From the NCBI GenBank assembly GCA_945859605.1, contig OX243814.1, forward strand, positions 40,571,269-40,635,268: DNA of 64,000 nucleotides. Reading direction: 5' to 3'. This DNA comes from Lumbricus rubellus. Taxonomy: Eukaryota > Annelida > Clitellata > Crassiclitellata > Lumbricidae. The translations under genes were made by a program, and so were the position numbers. The notes beneath the pieces are model-generated. The model ran no database searches, had not been told where the DNA came from, and worked only from the letters and a program-made list of their open reading frames with translations. The stretch's first letter is position 1; every line of letters begins with the position of its first letter. Shown here piece by piece: positions 46,526 through 58,299 of this stretch.

Positions 46526-47862
46526 ATTCAATTTTTATTTGGTAACATATCTTTTGCGAATTTGAAAACTGCTCCACTGCAAGCTAACTGTTGATCATCA
46601 CCCAGATATACTGCAGTCAATCTGAATTGGAAATAACTGCACGTGCGAACAGGGCAATAATATTAATGTTGTGATTGGAAATTTCTATATCGCCACTTCT
46701 GAGAACAGCTCATCACAAGGGCTCCCGATAAGGCGACGCTAAACCAAGACCAAAGAAAACGCTTTCATGGTTTACGGAGCAAAGAGGAAGCAAGACCAGG
46801 AAGCTCAAGTTACCGGCTACATAGTTGCCTAATCCAGAACACTGGTGAGACCACCGGAGCTGTGTTCTGTGGGACGTAAACTTGCTTTAAGGGAATCAAC
46901 TAAGGTGGTTTATACAGAAAGGAAAAGATATCTAGACTGATGTTCGAGACTAACCAAGAAACTAAGCTCTCTAAGATGATAGTAAGTTAGTATATTCTTG
47001 ATTGAACCTGCTGAAGAAAAGCTGCAATTCGGTGTACAGTCATCATATATAGCACAAATAAAAAAATTAATCAATAAGAGTACAGCTAGGTCACAGACTG
47101 CAAGAGAAGCTGGACTTTAAGCATCAAGATATTAGACTCCTGGTTTTGTTACTTTCTTGTATTTGTAAATATGACAACTCCTAGAGCATCGCCAGAAACA
47201 AGTTATTTGTAGGATTCTTAACACAGTCAAATGTCGGCTCAAAGCTGCGAACTTTAGACTCCGTATAATTATGACGGCACGTAGGAGTGCCTCTCAATTT
47301 AAGCCGCATCGTTTAAAATGGATTGCGGTTTACTATTATTGTGGTTATACTAAGTCGTGCATAACTGGCATTGGCATACGGTAATTAAACAGGAAGCATA
47401 TAAATAGCCTAATCACACATCAGTCATTGCTGCTTGAGTCGTTAACGAGTCTGATGCAAGTTTGAACGTGTCCGTCATAGCCGTATGACATGATCCGATA
47501 AATAGTTTAGCCTGCCTAAAGCCCAAGGTCAAACCATCATATTCACTGGAGAAACTGCCTTGCAGGCATGACTACTAGATATGACAGGTAAACTTGTAGA
47601 CTAGCTCTGATACGAATATTATCCGAATCTCATGCATGACTATTTTGCGCACGAATATATCACACTAAGACATCATGGTCTTATCCTCCAAAGTAAAGAC
47701 AACCAGAAAGATGTCCTCTCTAAGTAGTTCTGTCCAACTGGAGCGATTATGTCTATTTTATCTAGATGCAACTTTGATATTATATATTTCGGCCAAATAT
47801 GCGCATATATAATAGTCAGGAGCTATAGAACTTAATTGAAACGTGTGTTGTTATAATGACAG
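46526..47862. other. Intron between D2 and E2
   Basis: The first ~150 bp hold decayed Ig sequence; the rest shows no recognised feature. Confidence 0.4.
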
Positions 47863-47952
47863 TCAATGATTCTTCAACCATTGGATCAGTACGTATGACA
47901 GACTACAAAAACCCTTCTGAACGTTGTCGACATGCGCCTCAAGAAGATGACC
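47863..47952 (+). CDS. Exon E2: short linker exon with shifted acceptor
   Basis: A 30-codon exon between TTATAATGACAG and GTAAGT, phase 1-1. It encodes N-D-S-S-T-I-G-S-V-R-M-T-D-Y with one Cys (R-C-R-H). At the position equivalent to the E1 acceptor the AG has become AA, but an AG 15 nt upstream restores a usable site in the same phase, adding five residues. Confidence 0.55.
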
Positions 47953-48074
47953 GTAAGTTACTTCAACAACTCAATCGAGTCCAGAAACGACCGTTTGCAT
48001 TAACAGTGGCAAATTGTTTAATAAATTGTACCAATATATGTATCGCCACTAATTTTTTGTCTACATTCGTTTAG

Positions 48075-49014
48075 TCACTCGGTTATTTGATCAACTTGTT
48101 GTCTTAATGACATTATAATGATTTTATATTGTGTTTAAGTGAAGTTGTAATCAAAAATCTGAATCCGTTTAAGATGGCCGCTGAAGCCCAACAGATCAGA
48201 TAAGGAGAAGTTAAGCCACTCACTTGGTAATTATTCAAGCAGGTGAATCATTAGCTTATACCTTAAATGAATTAATTAGCGAACTGAGAGAAAACACAGA
48301 ACTGGGTGTTGAACTTTAAATTTGAGTGTCGGCCTACATTATGACCCTGATTACGCCTAGATTCAATCAGTTAGATTGTCCAATTTGTACCAGAACTGAT
48401 CCAGGTGCGCCAATTTTCTCAAAGTCAGTTCATTTTTAATGTCCTGTGTTTTTCCTTTCCATCTTCTGGTTTCTGAGGATGGTTCTCTTTCCCGGAACGC
48501 TGTGGGCTATGCACCGAGAGCGCCTCAAGAGTCAAAATAGTACTTACTGTGAGAGGCACTTTACAGTTTCTATATACTAGATAACCCAACCTTAAAAAAT
48601 TGTCTTTGACTTTGACTTTGAATGACATTCAGGATCTTCTATTAAAATTTCAAAAATTTCATAGTGTGAGAACGCCATTTTGAAACTAACCGTCATTTTA
48701 AATTCTAAAGGAAATTTTTTCTGATGTCTCCCCTTTATAAAATGTTCTCTTAGATCTCAACTACAAACTGTGCCAAACGGCAACCCGTGTTCGAAAAGTG
48801 CAGTAGACCTTTAGGCCTACATTCGTGTGCCGCCTGTACTAAACTGCATGTTGTGTCACCAAATCTGATTCTAGGCCTAGGTGAACCGTTTGCCAAAAAG
48901 GTTAAGACCCTCTGCTCAAACTGAACCTTTTATTTCCTCCATTTCAATATCCGTTACTTCGTGAAAGTGCAGATGCTCTGCTTTTGAGAATCTTGATATA
49001 TTTGTGTTTTGTAG
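48075..49014. other. Intron before exon A5
   Basis: No exon or recognised element. The last ~50 bp (GATGCTCTGCTTTTGAGAATCTTGAT) match the same position before A4. Confidence 0.4.
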
Positions 49015-49311
49015 AGCATAGTCCTGAAAAAACTCACAGTCCACTGAATCATGCTACAGTGAAAGGTGAACGAATTCGGTTGAACTGCTCAACACAGAAT
49101 GACGACACTCGATACTGGTTTCGTCATGTACCTCAGTCTGCCGATTCAGTTCTAATATACCATAAGACACTGAAAAGAAATAACCAATTTTTAGTCGATC
49201 AAGATGTTCCAGGACGTTTTGACCTGTTATTCATTTCATCGGAAAATACTTCTGGTGGATATGGATGTGATTCGGTCGGCGGCTCTTATACTGCAGAGGT
49301 GGTTATGCTAG
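49015..49311 (+). CDS. Exon A5: V-like immunoglobulin domain
   Basis: A 99-codon exon between TTTGTGTTTTGTAG and GTAAGT, phase 1-1. Landmarks: G-E-R-I-R-L-N-C, Y-W-F-R-H-V-P-Q-S-A-D-S, V-L-I-Y-H-K, G-R-F-D-L-L-F-I, S-G-G-Y-G-C-D-S, and T-A-E-V-V-M-L. N-T-S is a glycosylation sequon. Same length as A4. It lies 270 bp before exon B2. Confidence 0.87.
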
Positions 49312-49581
49312 GTAAGTGGTTTTTAAATTTCCTTATGCGTCGTGTTGAGGCGCATAATTATTATTCAGATATCCACAGGTTTACACTCAGAAGACTAATG
49401 CTTTAACATCGTTTACAGCCGAGAATTTGGTCAACGTTTCACAGTGTTTGACATTTGCTAATTAAGAAAAAAATTGTTATTGGCATTCAATTTTTTTTGT
49501 TAAACATGATTGAGCACTGCTTAAACACTGTGTTTTTCACAATAATTTTTCACAGTATTATTATTATTTTGTTAATTTCAG

Positions 49582-49899
49582 ATCAGCAACCTAGTTGTTC
49601 AGGTGCAAAAAAGGGTGGTTTTGTGAATGTAAGCTGCAGCACTGGCTTCAGTGGAAACTGGCCTCCTGTGATAGAATGGTTCGACCCAGCCGGATTGATT
49701 AAAGATAATCATAAAATGACAACTACCAGCGATCGAGTGACCAGTTTTCTGACGTTGGAATTGACTGGCGATCCCAAAGAACTCTTTTTTGTAAACTGCT
49801 CGGTAAAGTTCAATATAGAGGATAAACCATGGGGAACAACAGCGACAAACGTTCCAAAAATGGTTCGTAGCACCTGCGGGGTTACAATAGATGCATCAG
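49582..49899 (+). CDS. Exon B2: C-set-like immunoglobulin domain
   Basis: A 106-codon exon between TTGTTAATTTCAG and GTTAGA, phase 1-1. It starts D-Q-Q-P-S-C; B strand V-N-V-S-C-S-T-G-F-S-G-N-W, C strand V-I-E-W-F, E strand V-T-S-F-L-T-L, F strand F-V-N-C-S-V, and a final Cys in S-T-C-G. The V-S-C-S..F-S-G-N-W-P-P-V block is the best-conserved stretch with B1. Confidence 0.83.
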
Positions 49900-49989
49900 G
49901 TTAGATTTTTTCTACCATCTTCAATAAAGTACATTTTGGGTATTACAGCTATTGGTAGTCATTGCAAGATTATGACGTGTTAAAGTTAA

Positions 49990-50700
49990 TTGGCATTATC
50001 CAATGCTTTTCTGAAGGCAGTTGAAGTGCTGTGAAATATGAAAGGAGTTGTTGGAGGATAGCGTCAGTTTGTAAGAGAAGTAGGACAGTGATGTGTGTTG
50101 TCCCTACTGTATTTTTGCTCTTTTGTGGACTGGGCAATGGTGAGAGTGATAAAGGATGCTGATATCGGATTGAGATAGGTGAATTGTGGGAGGTTGGGTA
50201 TCTGGATTTAGCAGATGATATTGCCCTGATGGAAAGTACTGGGAGAGGCATGAAAACAATAACATCAAAACACAAACGGAGGCGGCGAAGGTGGACCATG
50301 CTATCAACACTGAAAAAAGAAAAATCATGCAGGTTGAAAATGGAATGAAGACAACAGGACTGTGATCAATGATCGGGAGTAGGAATATGTGGATGCCTTC
50401 TGCTACCTTGGTAGTATAACAGCGGACGTCACATTAGCAGCGACAGAGAAATAAGGATTACCTGGTAGTATGGGAAAATCAAATGATGCATTTTGAAACT
50501 TTCTAAACCTGCCTATATAATACCGTAGTTTTGAAGGCGCTGCTGTGTGCCCAGAGACGTGGCCAATGACGGTGGAAATTAAGAGAAGGTTGGAGGTTGA
50601 GCATTATAAATGGCTGAAAGTAATTTTACATGTAGCATGGCGTGAGAAGACTACAAAGAAAGCTATCAGAGAGTCGACACTCAGACGATGACAATTGTCC
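49990..50700 (+). pseudogene. Decayed LINE reverse-transcriptase fragment
   Basis: Frames contain L-D-L-A-D-D-I-A-L-M-E near 50200 (a YADD-type box with L-A-D-D) and later C-Y-L-G-S-I-T-like and K-K-A-I-R-E-S-T blocks. Many stops. RTE- or Jockey-like; the exact clade is not resolvable. Confidence 0.6.
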
Positions 50701-50704
50701 TCTA

Positions 50705-52429
50705 TTATTCCATTGATGTATACAAATTTTGCTCATGTTCTTTGTGCAAATGATGAAAAACGACTGATTTTTGTTTCTCATAAAATATTTCGGTAACTAC
50801 AGATCACATTTTCAGTCACGTACAATTCATGGGATGATAGGAGACTGAACTGGTGTGACATAAAAATTAGTTCTCGCTCAGCGAATGTCCAGACTCACTC
50901 TGTGCCTCACTCCGAAAGTGTTGAGCACTTGAGCTTTCTGATTCTGAATGGCTTGGGCGGAATCCATTTCACAACTTATTGTAGTCTATCAGGTCTCTGC
51001 TTCACTGAATTTCATTCAGAACTAAACCTAAAGCTAGTCCCTTTCAGCTGGCCTGCACCCTTCCTGAATTGACGTAGGCCTATTGCTTCTATGACTTATG
51101 GGATTACAGCCGCGGCTTGTCTAATCGATTATAAATTTGACTCTGATTTTACTTTTGTGCGACTTCGATTTTTTTATAAATGCTAGATTAGAAGTTTTAC
51201 ATTATTACAACAGCGCTTTATAGATCATTAGATGTGTTTGAAATCTGCTTGATATTTCGTGACAATGGCACTGATTATGTGCATAGCCATAGGACATGCT
51301 GATTTGACGTTATGCATTTGAGCCTGCGCCTTCTGGAAAATGCAGCTTAGCCCTTATATTACTTATAGGCAAACAGCCAGGTCCAAAATGACGTCACTGA
51401 TAAAATTATGTGCATTTATAGACATGTTGATTTCCATTTAAGCATGCACCTTGTGGAAAATGCAGCTTTGCTCTTGTATTTACTTATATGTATGTATATT
51501 TACTTGTATGGTACTTACCGTACTTATATACACGTAAAGGCAATTTCTCAGTTAGAGATGTAAAAAAACATGTTTTTTTGGCGTTGGAATATTTCAATGA
51601 AATATTTCAGTTTTATTTGAAATATTTCAGTTTTTTTAAACATTTGAAATTATTTTTTCTTTACATTTTACAACTAATTACAACCATAATAACAGTTTAT
51701 TTATTTCTCATATTACATATTATATGCATTATTGTGTTAGTGATGACCATCCTCGAGATACTCAATTTATTTCTAATTACCTGTTTTTAAGAATGACTTT
51801 TATGAGAGTTACATTGTATGTGGAAAAACATATTTTATTCACCAAATGTCACAAATTACAGTTTGATCTAATAAAGTATATGTTATTGTTCATTGTTATG
51901 CTTAACATTTATTATTAATCACTTGTTTTGTCATAAATGAAATAAATGTGATTTTAGTCCATTCTAAACAATAATAATAATAATAATAGTAATAATAATG
52001 ATACCGTACGTTTATTTAAGAAGTCTGTTATTCGTCAAACAACATAAATAAAACCAGGAATAGGCATAAATAAAACCAGGAATAGGCATGACGACGGAAA
52101 CTGTGTACAAGAAATTTGTCATGGCTGCCATCGACTACGATCAAATAGAGTGCAAACAATGACAAGCAAAGTAACGTCTGCTATTATAAAGTTAATATCC
52201 GATTGCAGAACAGACCATATCTTTGGAACAGCACCATGTCATTGGAACAGCACAAACTGGTCCAACTCAAGACATTGTGTCAATTAGTGTGCATACAATA
52301 CTTCAAAACAACATAAGCGCAGGGCACCAGCTTATTCACGAGCGCTGATAACAGTCATAAATTCTGCATGCATGCTTTGTCAATGATAGCCTATTTGAAG
52401 CATTCGCGTTTTTTTTTATTTCATTATAG
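50705..52429. other. Gene-free intron sequence
   Basis: A/T-rich, with a repeated TTTGAAATATTTCAGTTTT at 51585-51635, an ATA-repeat run near 51970-51998, and a direct duplication of AATAAAACCAGGAATAGGCAT at 52046 and 52068. A 100-codon ORF at 51488-51790 is low complexity. Confidence 0.4.
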
Positions 52430-52474
52430 CTCATGATGCTCCTGATGCAATTGATGGAAGCACAGAATCCCCTG
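52430..52474 (+). CDS. Exon F2: short stalk exon
   Basis: A 15-codon exon between TTTCATTATAG and GTAGGAAAG, phase 1-1, encoding A-H-D-A-P-D-A-I-D-G-S-T-E-S-P. Acidic and Pro/Ser-containing, as in extended stalks. Confidence 0.5.
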
Positions 52475-53197
52475 GTAGGAAAGCTATCTGTAATTCTGTA
52501 TTCTTTTTCATACTCTTATACCTTAGTTCTCTTGCATCGATCAAATTTAATCTGCTTTCTCTAGGAAATACATCTATCGGGTACGGTAGTTAAAAAACTA
52601 CATTCGTCTTTTCTCTTGAAAATAAATGATTGATAAGGGCATTGTCGTATTTTGATACGTTGTGACTGTAAGGTTTCCTAATCGAATGATTTCTATAGCG
52701 CCAGTATGATGATGCATAATGCATCATGATCGGTTCTAGCAGAGCCATGTTGGGTGAGATATATAATTATAAAAATATACATGTTAGCCCTATAGTATAG
52801 CATACGTTCTTGCACAATCTCTGAGTCAAACTATATAGTACATGTAAGGCGAAAACGCCCCGATGTAACTTTGAAACCGTAAAATTTAGAAACTATTATG
52901 GTTGTTAATTATGGGTCATGTTTTTAAGAAGTAGCAGACAGACATCTTCATGGTTTATACGATGGTACATGTATAAGCTTAGGCTTGCGTTTATTAAACC
53001 ACGAGTGCTTCGTCAAGTGACACGGGTTGCAGCCTACTGTTGTCAAGGTGAGAGAGTTTTGACTAGATAGATAAAAGAAATAGAGTTTTGACTAGATAGA
53101 TAAAAGAAATGGATATATAAACTATAATACCGGTAATTACCGGTATATTACAAATGATGCATTTGTGAGACTTTGCAATTATCATTTTTTCACACAG

Positions 53198-53248
53198 AGC
53201 ATGGAGAGGCTGCTGGTGACATTGATGTAGACCGAGCGGAGGACATTG
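53198..53248 (+). CDS. Stalk exon G
   Basis: A 17-codon exon between TTTTTTCACACAG and GTAGGAAAA, phase 1-1, encoding E-H-G-E-A-A-G-D-I-D-V-D-R-A-E-D-I. Strongly acidic. The donor matches F1 and F2, so the linker exons are probably related by duplication. Confidence 0.5.
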
Positions 53249-53664
53249 GTAGGAAAACTATCCTTATTCCTTTATTGTTTTGTTTGACTAATATTAAATT
53301 TTGTCCAATAGCATATGACTATACGCAAAGTCTTCTGTTGCCTCTTGTGAATTGAGACATCCGCTGAAAACATAATTACAATATAGCCAGATTGTACAAA
53401 TGTATAGTAATAATAATTATCATTAGTAGCTTGGAATTTACTTCCAGCAGAGAACATATGCAAGACAGGGGGAGTGGCGGGTAATGTATTTTACTGCTTC
53501 TGTGACTTGAACATCTCATGAAAATATTTTTCAATGTGTTCTACCTCTATTATATATCTAAACTTCATCACTCAATTTCGTCCAATATTCAAATCAAACG
53601 ATCAGAAATTAGAAAATTTGTCAAAAAACTTAGGTTTTAATGCAAAATCTGTTTCATGTTACAG

Positions 53665-53712
53665 GTTCAGGGCCGGCTGCTGGGGACAAAGGTGTTGCAA
53701 AGTGGAATGATG
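53665..53712 (+). CDS. Stalk exon H
   Basis: A 16-codon exon between TTTCATGTTACAG and GTAAGA, phase 1-1, encoding G/S-G-P-A-A-G-D-K-G-V-A-K-W-N-D. The A-A-G-D core is shared with exon G. Confidence 0.45.
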
Positions 53713-53789
53713 GTAAGACAACTTAAAAAATTGTTCTCTACTTTGCAGAACTCTTCTACAGAGCACGAATTATATAATATAATAAAGAT

Positions 53790-54005
53790 TGAACATTATG
53801 GATTGGACAGAAGACACACTCTGAGATGAAATTCTCTGCTAAGAATGGTGATCAAGGGAAAATGGAGGGGAAAAGGAAGAAGAGGAAGACCGAGACAGAT
53901 GATGCTAGGCTGGACGATGGAGAACGGATACCAAAAACTCAAGGAGAAGGCACAGCGGAGGATGGAGTGGCAACATTTTACATTTGAACCTGCCTAGGGG
54001 CAGAG
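53790..54005 (+). pseudogene. LINE C-terminal fragment
   Basis: The frame encodes G-K-M-E-G-K-R-K-R-G-R-P-R-Q-M-M-L-G-W-T and then Q-R-R-M-E-W-Q-H-F-T-F. Same C-terminal tail type as the minus-strand fragment at 9000-9300. Confidence 0.65.
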
Positions 54006-54239
54006 AACCTGACAAAAACTAAAGATTAATAAAATACTTCTAAGCGTTAATAAAAATAACAGTGAGGATTTCTATGGCGCCTCACATACTACATGTATAC
54101 TAAACGGCAGAATTATGAATAGGCCTTACAAAATAAATAAGTCTTCAGCGATGAAGTTCAGCCCAGATTTGAAGGAGTTAACTGAATCAGCCGCTCGCAG
54201 GGCGGTAGAAAGAAAAAGTGTTATCTTGCTGCCAATGTT

Positions 54240-54410
54240 ATTCAAGTTAACTAAAACTGAAACTGAATTTGAGTTAACTGAAAAGTTCCATTTGAGTTAA
54301 CTGAAACTAAAACTAAAACTGAAAAGTTCTGAAAACTGAAACTAAAACTAAACTGAAAAGTTCACAACTTAAACTAAAACTAAACTTGAAAGTTGAAAAC
54401 TGAATTAATT
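54240..54410. repeat. AAACTGA-rich low-complexity repeat, copy 1
   Basis: Runs of ACTGAAACTAAAACT and CTGAAAAGTTC; related to 55785-55920. Confidence 0.8.
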
Positions 54411-55784
54411 TTTCTGTGTGGCGCACAAACCAAATGAACTGAATCAGATGTCAGAAAGCAAAATGTCCTAAGCAAACATCCGATCTAACCCTTTCTCTAT
54501 CTGCTTTCTCTTTAGCGGTCAGCCTATTGTTAAATGCGGTCAACCATAAAGATTGTCTGTGTCCGGCAACAAGATAGTGATGTGTAGGCTATAATTAATT
54601 CCATTACAATGGTCAGTTAAACAACCTGACGCTGATTAGTTATTGCTACGGATGGCTGGGCACTGATCAAAGGGCCAGCAAAGTTAGTTACAGACCTGTG
54701 TATTTGAAGCATGGTCCCAGTAGGGGAAGAGTATGAATATTTGAACTTTAGCCTGTATAGAACATCGTACACAGGCCTACGGATCACATGTACCTGTCTA
54801 TATACAAGTATAATACCTATGAGGAATCAACGACCCCCATATAATTATGTTTGGAATCAGTTTGATGTTTGACACCTCGATTGACATGTCCATGTTATAG
54901 AACTCAGGCTAGATACATCAAGCATGTTATCCATATCATTGTTTAGCCTATAGATAGGAAAAACGAAGATGGAAATAGACGTGTTTATTGGTTATTTGTT
55001 GATGGTGGCAAGATTGGAACTTCACTGATCTTGGAACAGGGCGCAAAGTTTTATTACAATGTCATCTCCATTGATGGATCCGACACCACACACTTGTCGG
55101 ATTACAGCATGCAGGCACTGGCAGACTAGTTTGACATTTAATTGGCCCATGCTGGTGCAAGCCAATTGGAAGGGCAGAAAATATTATCACATGGGATAGG
55201 TCATTCCCTTACCACAGACTCCGAGCACTTATTTTAATTAAAGTATAGAGGTTTGCTGATGGAAGACAATTGTGACAGCTACTGTAAGTCTAAACATGAC
55301 AGATTTTATAAGGTACGTACGTTGAACCTGTGTTCATAAGTGCAAAAAATTTATCCATACACTTGCCCCGGATTACTGAACAAAACTTTATCTAGTTCAG
55401 TGTTTTTAAATTTCAATTTGGTTAAATTACATTGACATTTTTTTCTTCATAAAATTCAGTAGGCCACCGATTTTTTTATGCCTGTAAATTGACTGTTTCT
55501 GTGTATCTTGATCTTACTGCACTCTGACTGACTTAGGCCTATACTCCACCTCTTAGTAGTGACTCGGACTTGAATAGGTGCAATTTATTATGACAGAATT
55601 AGTAAGCTTTATTTATGTTTCTGCACCAGCATTGCAGTCAAAATTATAGTTGAAAAAGTTTTCAGTTTGTGGAGGTTCCGGTGCTCTTAAATTAAATCGG
55701 ACTATATATAGTGTTACTTTAGAAAAATGAATGTCATTAATAAAAAAATATTCAATCCTTCTTTGGAAGGTTTACAAAAACTTA
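54411..55784. other. Gene-free sequence between two AAACTGA repeats
   Basis: No exon or recognised element. Confidence 0.35.
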
Positions 55785-55920
55785 ATTGAAACTGAAAAGT
55801 TCTGAAAACTGAAACTAAAACTGAAACTGAAAAGATTTGAAAACTTAAACTAAAACTAAACTGAAAAGTTAAAACAAAACTAAAACTAAAACTGAAACTG
55901 AAAAGTAAATTGAAACTTAA
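55785..55920. repeat. AAACTGA-rich low-complexity repeat, copy 2
   Basis: Shares AAAAGTTCTGAAAACTGAAA with copy 1, in the same orientation and ~1.45 kb away. Confidence 0.8.
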
Positions 55921-56125
55921 ATAACACTGCTTGCTGCACTTGTATAACATTGTACTAAGCGAGAAATGACTATAACGTATATAGTCTTATAATTCACATG
56001 TAGGCTAACTCGTGTTTTATTTTGTTGCAAGGTTTTTCTTAGCTGGGGTTTCCACTGTTAAACTAAACGTATAATGCAACATATATTCAGAAACATAAAT
56101 GCGTTTTGTTATTCGTTTTTTGCAG

Positions 56126-56146
56126 GAATGGCTGCTGAAGAAGCAG
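56126..56146 (+). CDS. Stalk micro-exon I
   Basis: A 7-codon exon between TTCGTTTTTTGCAG and GTAGAT, phase 1-1, encoding G/M-A-A-E-E-A. Good polypyrimidine tract, but a 21-nt exon cannot be proven by sequence alone. Confidence 0.35.
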
Positions 56147-56232
56147 GTAGATCTATTATTATCACATGTTTCATGCACCTATGCAAACACTTACCAAGCT
56201 AGAAACTCTATCTCAAACCGTAGGCTCTGTGC

Positions 56233-56631
56233 CAGTGGTTCCCAAACTTTTTTTACTTTAGGGCCACTCTTTCTAAGTTGGAGGATATGAGGGCCACTTT
56301 TTTTAGTTAAAGGACATTAGGGGGCCAAAATGTTAAAATTTAATTTTTAAAAAAAAACAAAAAATTTTTATAATTGATTCAAAATATAATGTTTGATGTT
56401 ATTTATAGGTCTACGTCAAAATAAAATAATTTGTAATAGAAAATAATTATATATTCAATCCTGCCTAAAATTTAGGCAGGATTGAATATATAGTTATTTC
56501 CTATTTTGTCAATTTTTCCTAGATTTTTGTTAATTCTGTGAGGAATGAGGGCCATGTTTTAGGCCTGGCGGACCATTTTTTAGGCCTCACGGGCCAAAAG
56601 GGGCCCGCGGGCCACGGGTTGGGAACCGCTG
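56233..56631. mobile_element. hAT-like MITE, CAGTGGTTCCCAA family, copy 1
   Basis: The ends CAGTGGTTCCCAA and TTGGGAACCGCTG are inverted. Flanks CTCTGTGC (56225-56232) and CTCTATGC (56632-56639) are an 8-bp duplication with one change. The centre is a palindrome around 56470 (AATCCTGCCTAAA / TTTAGGCAGGATT). The same family, inflated by a minisatellite, is at 61625-62417. Confidence 0.88.
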
Positions 56632-56639
56632 CTCTATGC

Positions 56640-57560
56640 ACGCACAAGGACATTTGTAACTATTTTAAATTAGATTAATTGGGACCTGTGTATGAAACTC
56701 CATTCCAAATGCTGAGGACTTCATTCTCCTTCATGGGCTAGAGAGTTTCAGATGTAAATTGATCATGATAGCCACTGAACTGCTGCCGAACCGATAACAC
56801 CAGATGTAATGCTTTTACAATCTACAACTCTCAGTTGCTCTTACCATGACTGTGGGCTCAAACGTTTGTAGTAGTTAAGTTGCCTATAGTAATTAAGAAT
56901 AATTATTGTATTTGTTCATTGCTACAGTCCAGTTCATTTGGTTCAGTCCAGTTGGTTGTACCCCAATGTTTTAACTTATCTAAGTTCATTTAGATACGAT
57001 TTGTTTAGTACATTATTACCGGATATTACTGTCCGTCCTCTATAATTTCGTTATTATTTTTTTAGCTAAGAATCAGGAGTCTCCGGTTAGCGGAGACTCC
57101 TGATTCCTATCCTACTCCTATTTCCTCATGGTCCCTGAATTCACTTGTAGATAGTACTGCTGTCACATTATGAAGAAATATTGAAACATTTATATAACGC
57201 CAAATGTAGGCCTACATCTCTCCTACACAACAGCTACAGATCACTGCATTTGTTTGTTCTTGGCATCTCGTCTAATGTTGAGTGTAAAATTTCTAAAGCA
57301 CATCCACATAAAAATTAGTGGTCTTCCATAACTAACGAAAAGAAAAATTATTATTCAATGGATAGTATATAGCTTCAATTTATTGAATTAAATTAAATGC
57401 AAGATCATTAGACTATGTATGTAGGTACGTCTATTGAAATAATAGCAGTTGATGTTTGCTTTAAAGTGATACCGAACTCAGCGGAATTTTGACTATAGGC
57501 CTATCTGCGAAATCTTTGAAAATTGACAGAGGGCAATTTCATTTTTTATTTTAGAAAGTT
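56640..57560. other. Intron sequence with a 16-bp perfect hairpin
   Basis: 57070-57085 and 57091-57106 are exact complements around GTTAG (arms GAATCAGGAGTCTCCG). Otherwise no exon or element is seen. Confidence 0.6.
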
Positions 57561-57720
57561 TTATATAACGCTTTTTCAATGTAGGCTACTCATAGGCGCT
57601 ACCCGCCCATCCACGGCTAAATAGGGCAGTTTTGATATTTTTAAGGAACAGAGTGGAGTGGCCTCTGCATGGGCGGCAAAACTCCGAACGGCGGTCCCAA
57701 ATTATAACATTAGGTAAATC
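57561..57720 (-). pseudogene. CR1-like LINE 3' end, minus strand
   Basis: On the minus strand the frames encode I-I-W-D-R-R-S-E-F-C-R-P, then L-K-N-I-K-T-A-L-F-S-R-G-W-A-G-S-A-Y-E-stop, parallel to the G-W-T-G-S-A-S-E end of copy 1. This is followed by AAAGCGTTATATAAA. The GAAT tail is missing. Confidence 0.75.
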
Positions 57721-57794
57721 AACATGACGTGTCGTAATAGTGCGGTGTATTGGATGGGCACATAGAAACGGTTTCTTTTGCACTCCACACTTAT

Positions 57795-58265
57795 AAAACG
57801 ACCAGCTGGTCCACCGAAATAGAAGCCGGAATAATGAGAAAGCACTTGAGAAATGGAAGCTGGATGAAGACCTTTTACGGGTAAATGAAGGTGGATTGAT
57901 GAAAAAACGCAAGTGAAATATAAGCTGGATGAGGGTATTTTTAGATCGGAAATAGAAGCTGGATTGATGAATTGAACGGTTGAGAAATAGAACCTGGATG
58001 ATGGACATAATAAGTTAAATGGAAGATAGATTAATTAAAATGCTTACGAAACGGATGCTGGATGAAGGGTCCTTATAGGTGAAATATGAACTGGATTGAC
58101 GAAAATTAAACTTGTGAAATGGAAACTGGATTGTTGATTTCAGTGATGTATTTCAGCATGCATCCAGCTTCCATTTCAGCTGGAATGCCGTTTATCCAGC
58201 TTTCTTGTATCAAGCGTCCATCAATCACATGGTTTTCATCAATCCACCTTCTATTTCACCACAAA
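57795..58265. mobile_element. Foldback-type repeat element, copy 4
   Basis: GACCAGCTGGTCCACCGAAATAGAAGC at the start, GAAGCTGGATGAAG and GGATTGATGAAAAAACGC phrases, then inverted CATCCAGCTTCCATTTC after 58158. The iterated ends are reduced. Confidence 0.7.
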
Positions 58266-58299
58266 TCATGTTTAAAGGCTTCTCAGGACTCAGGAGATA

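Noticed and set aside
51488..51790. 100-codon hydrophobic ORF
   Set aside because: Low-complexity A/T-rich sequence giving Phe, Leu and Ile; no supporting context.
57070..57106. Perfect 16-bp hairpin as a transcription terminator
   Set aside because: The window is animal DNA and there is no adjacent gene end; bacterial-type termination does not apply.
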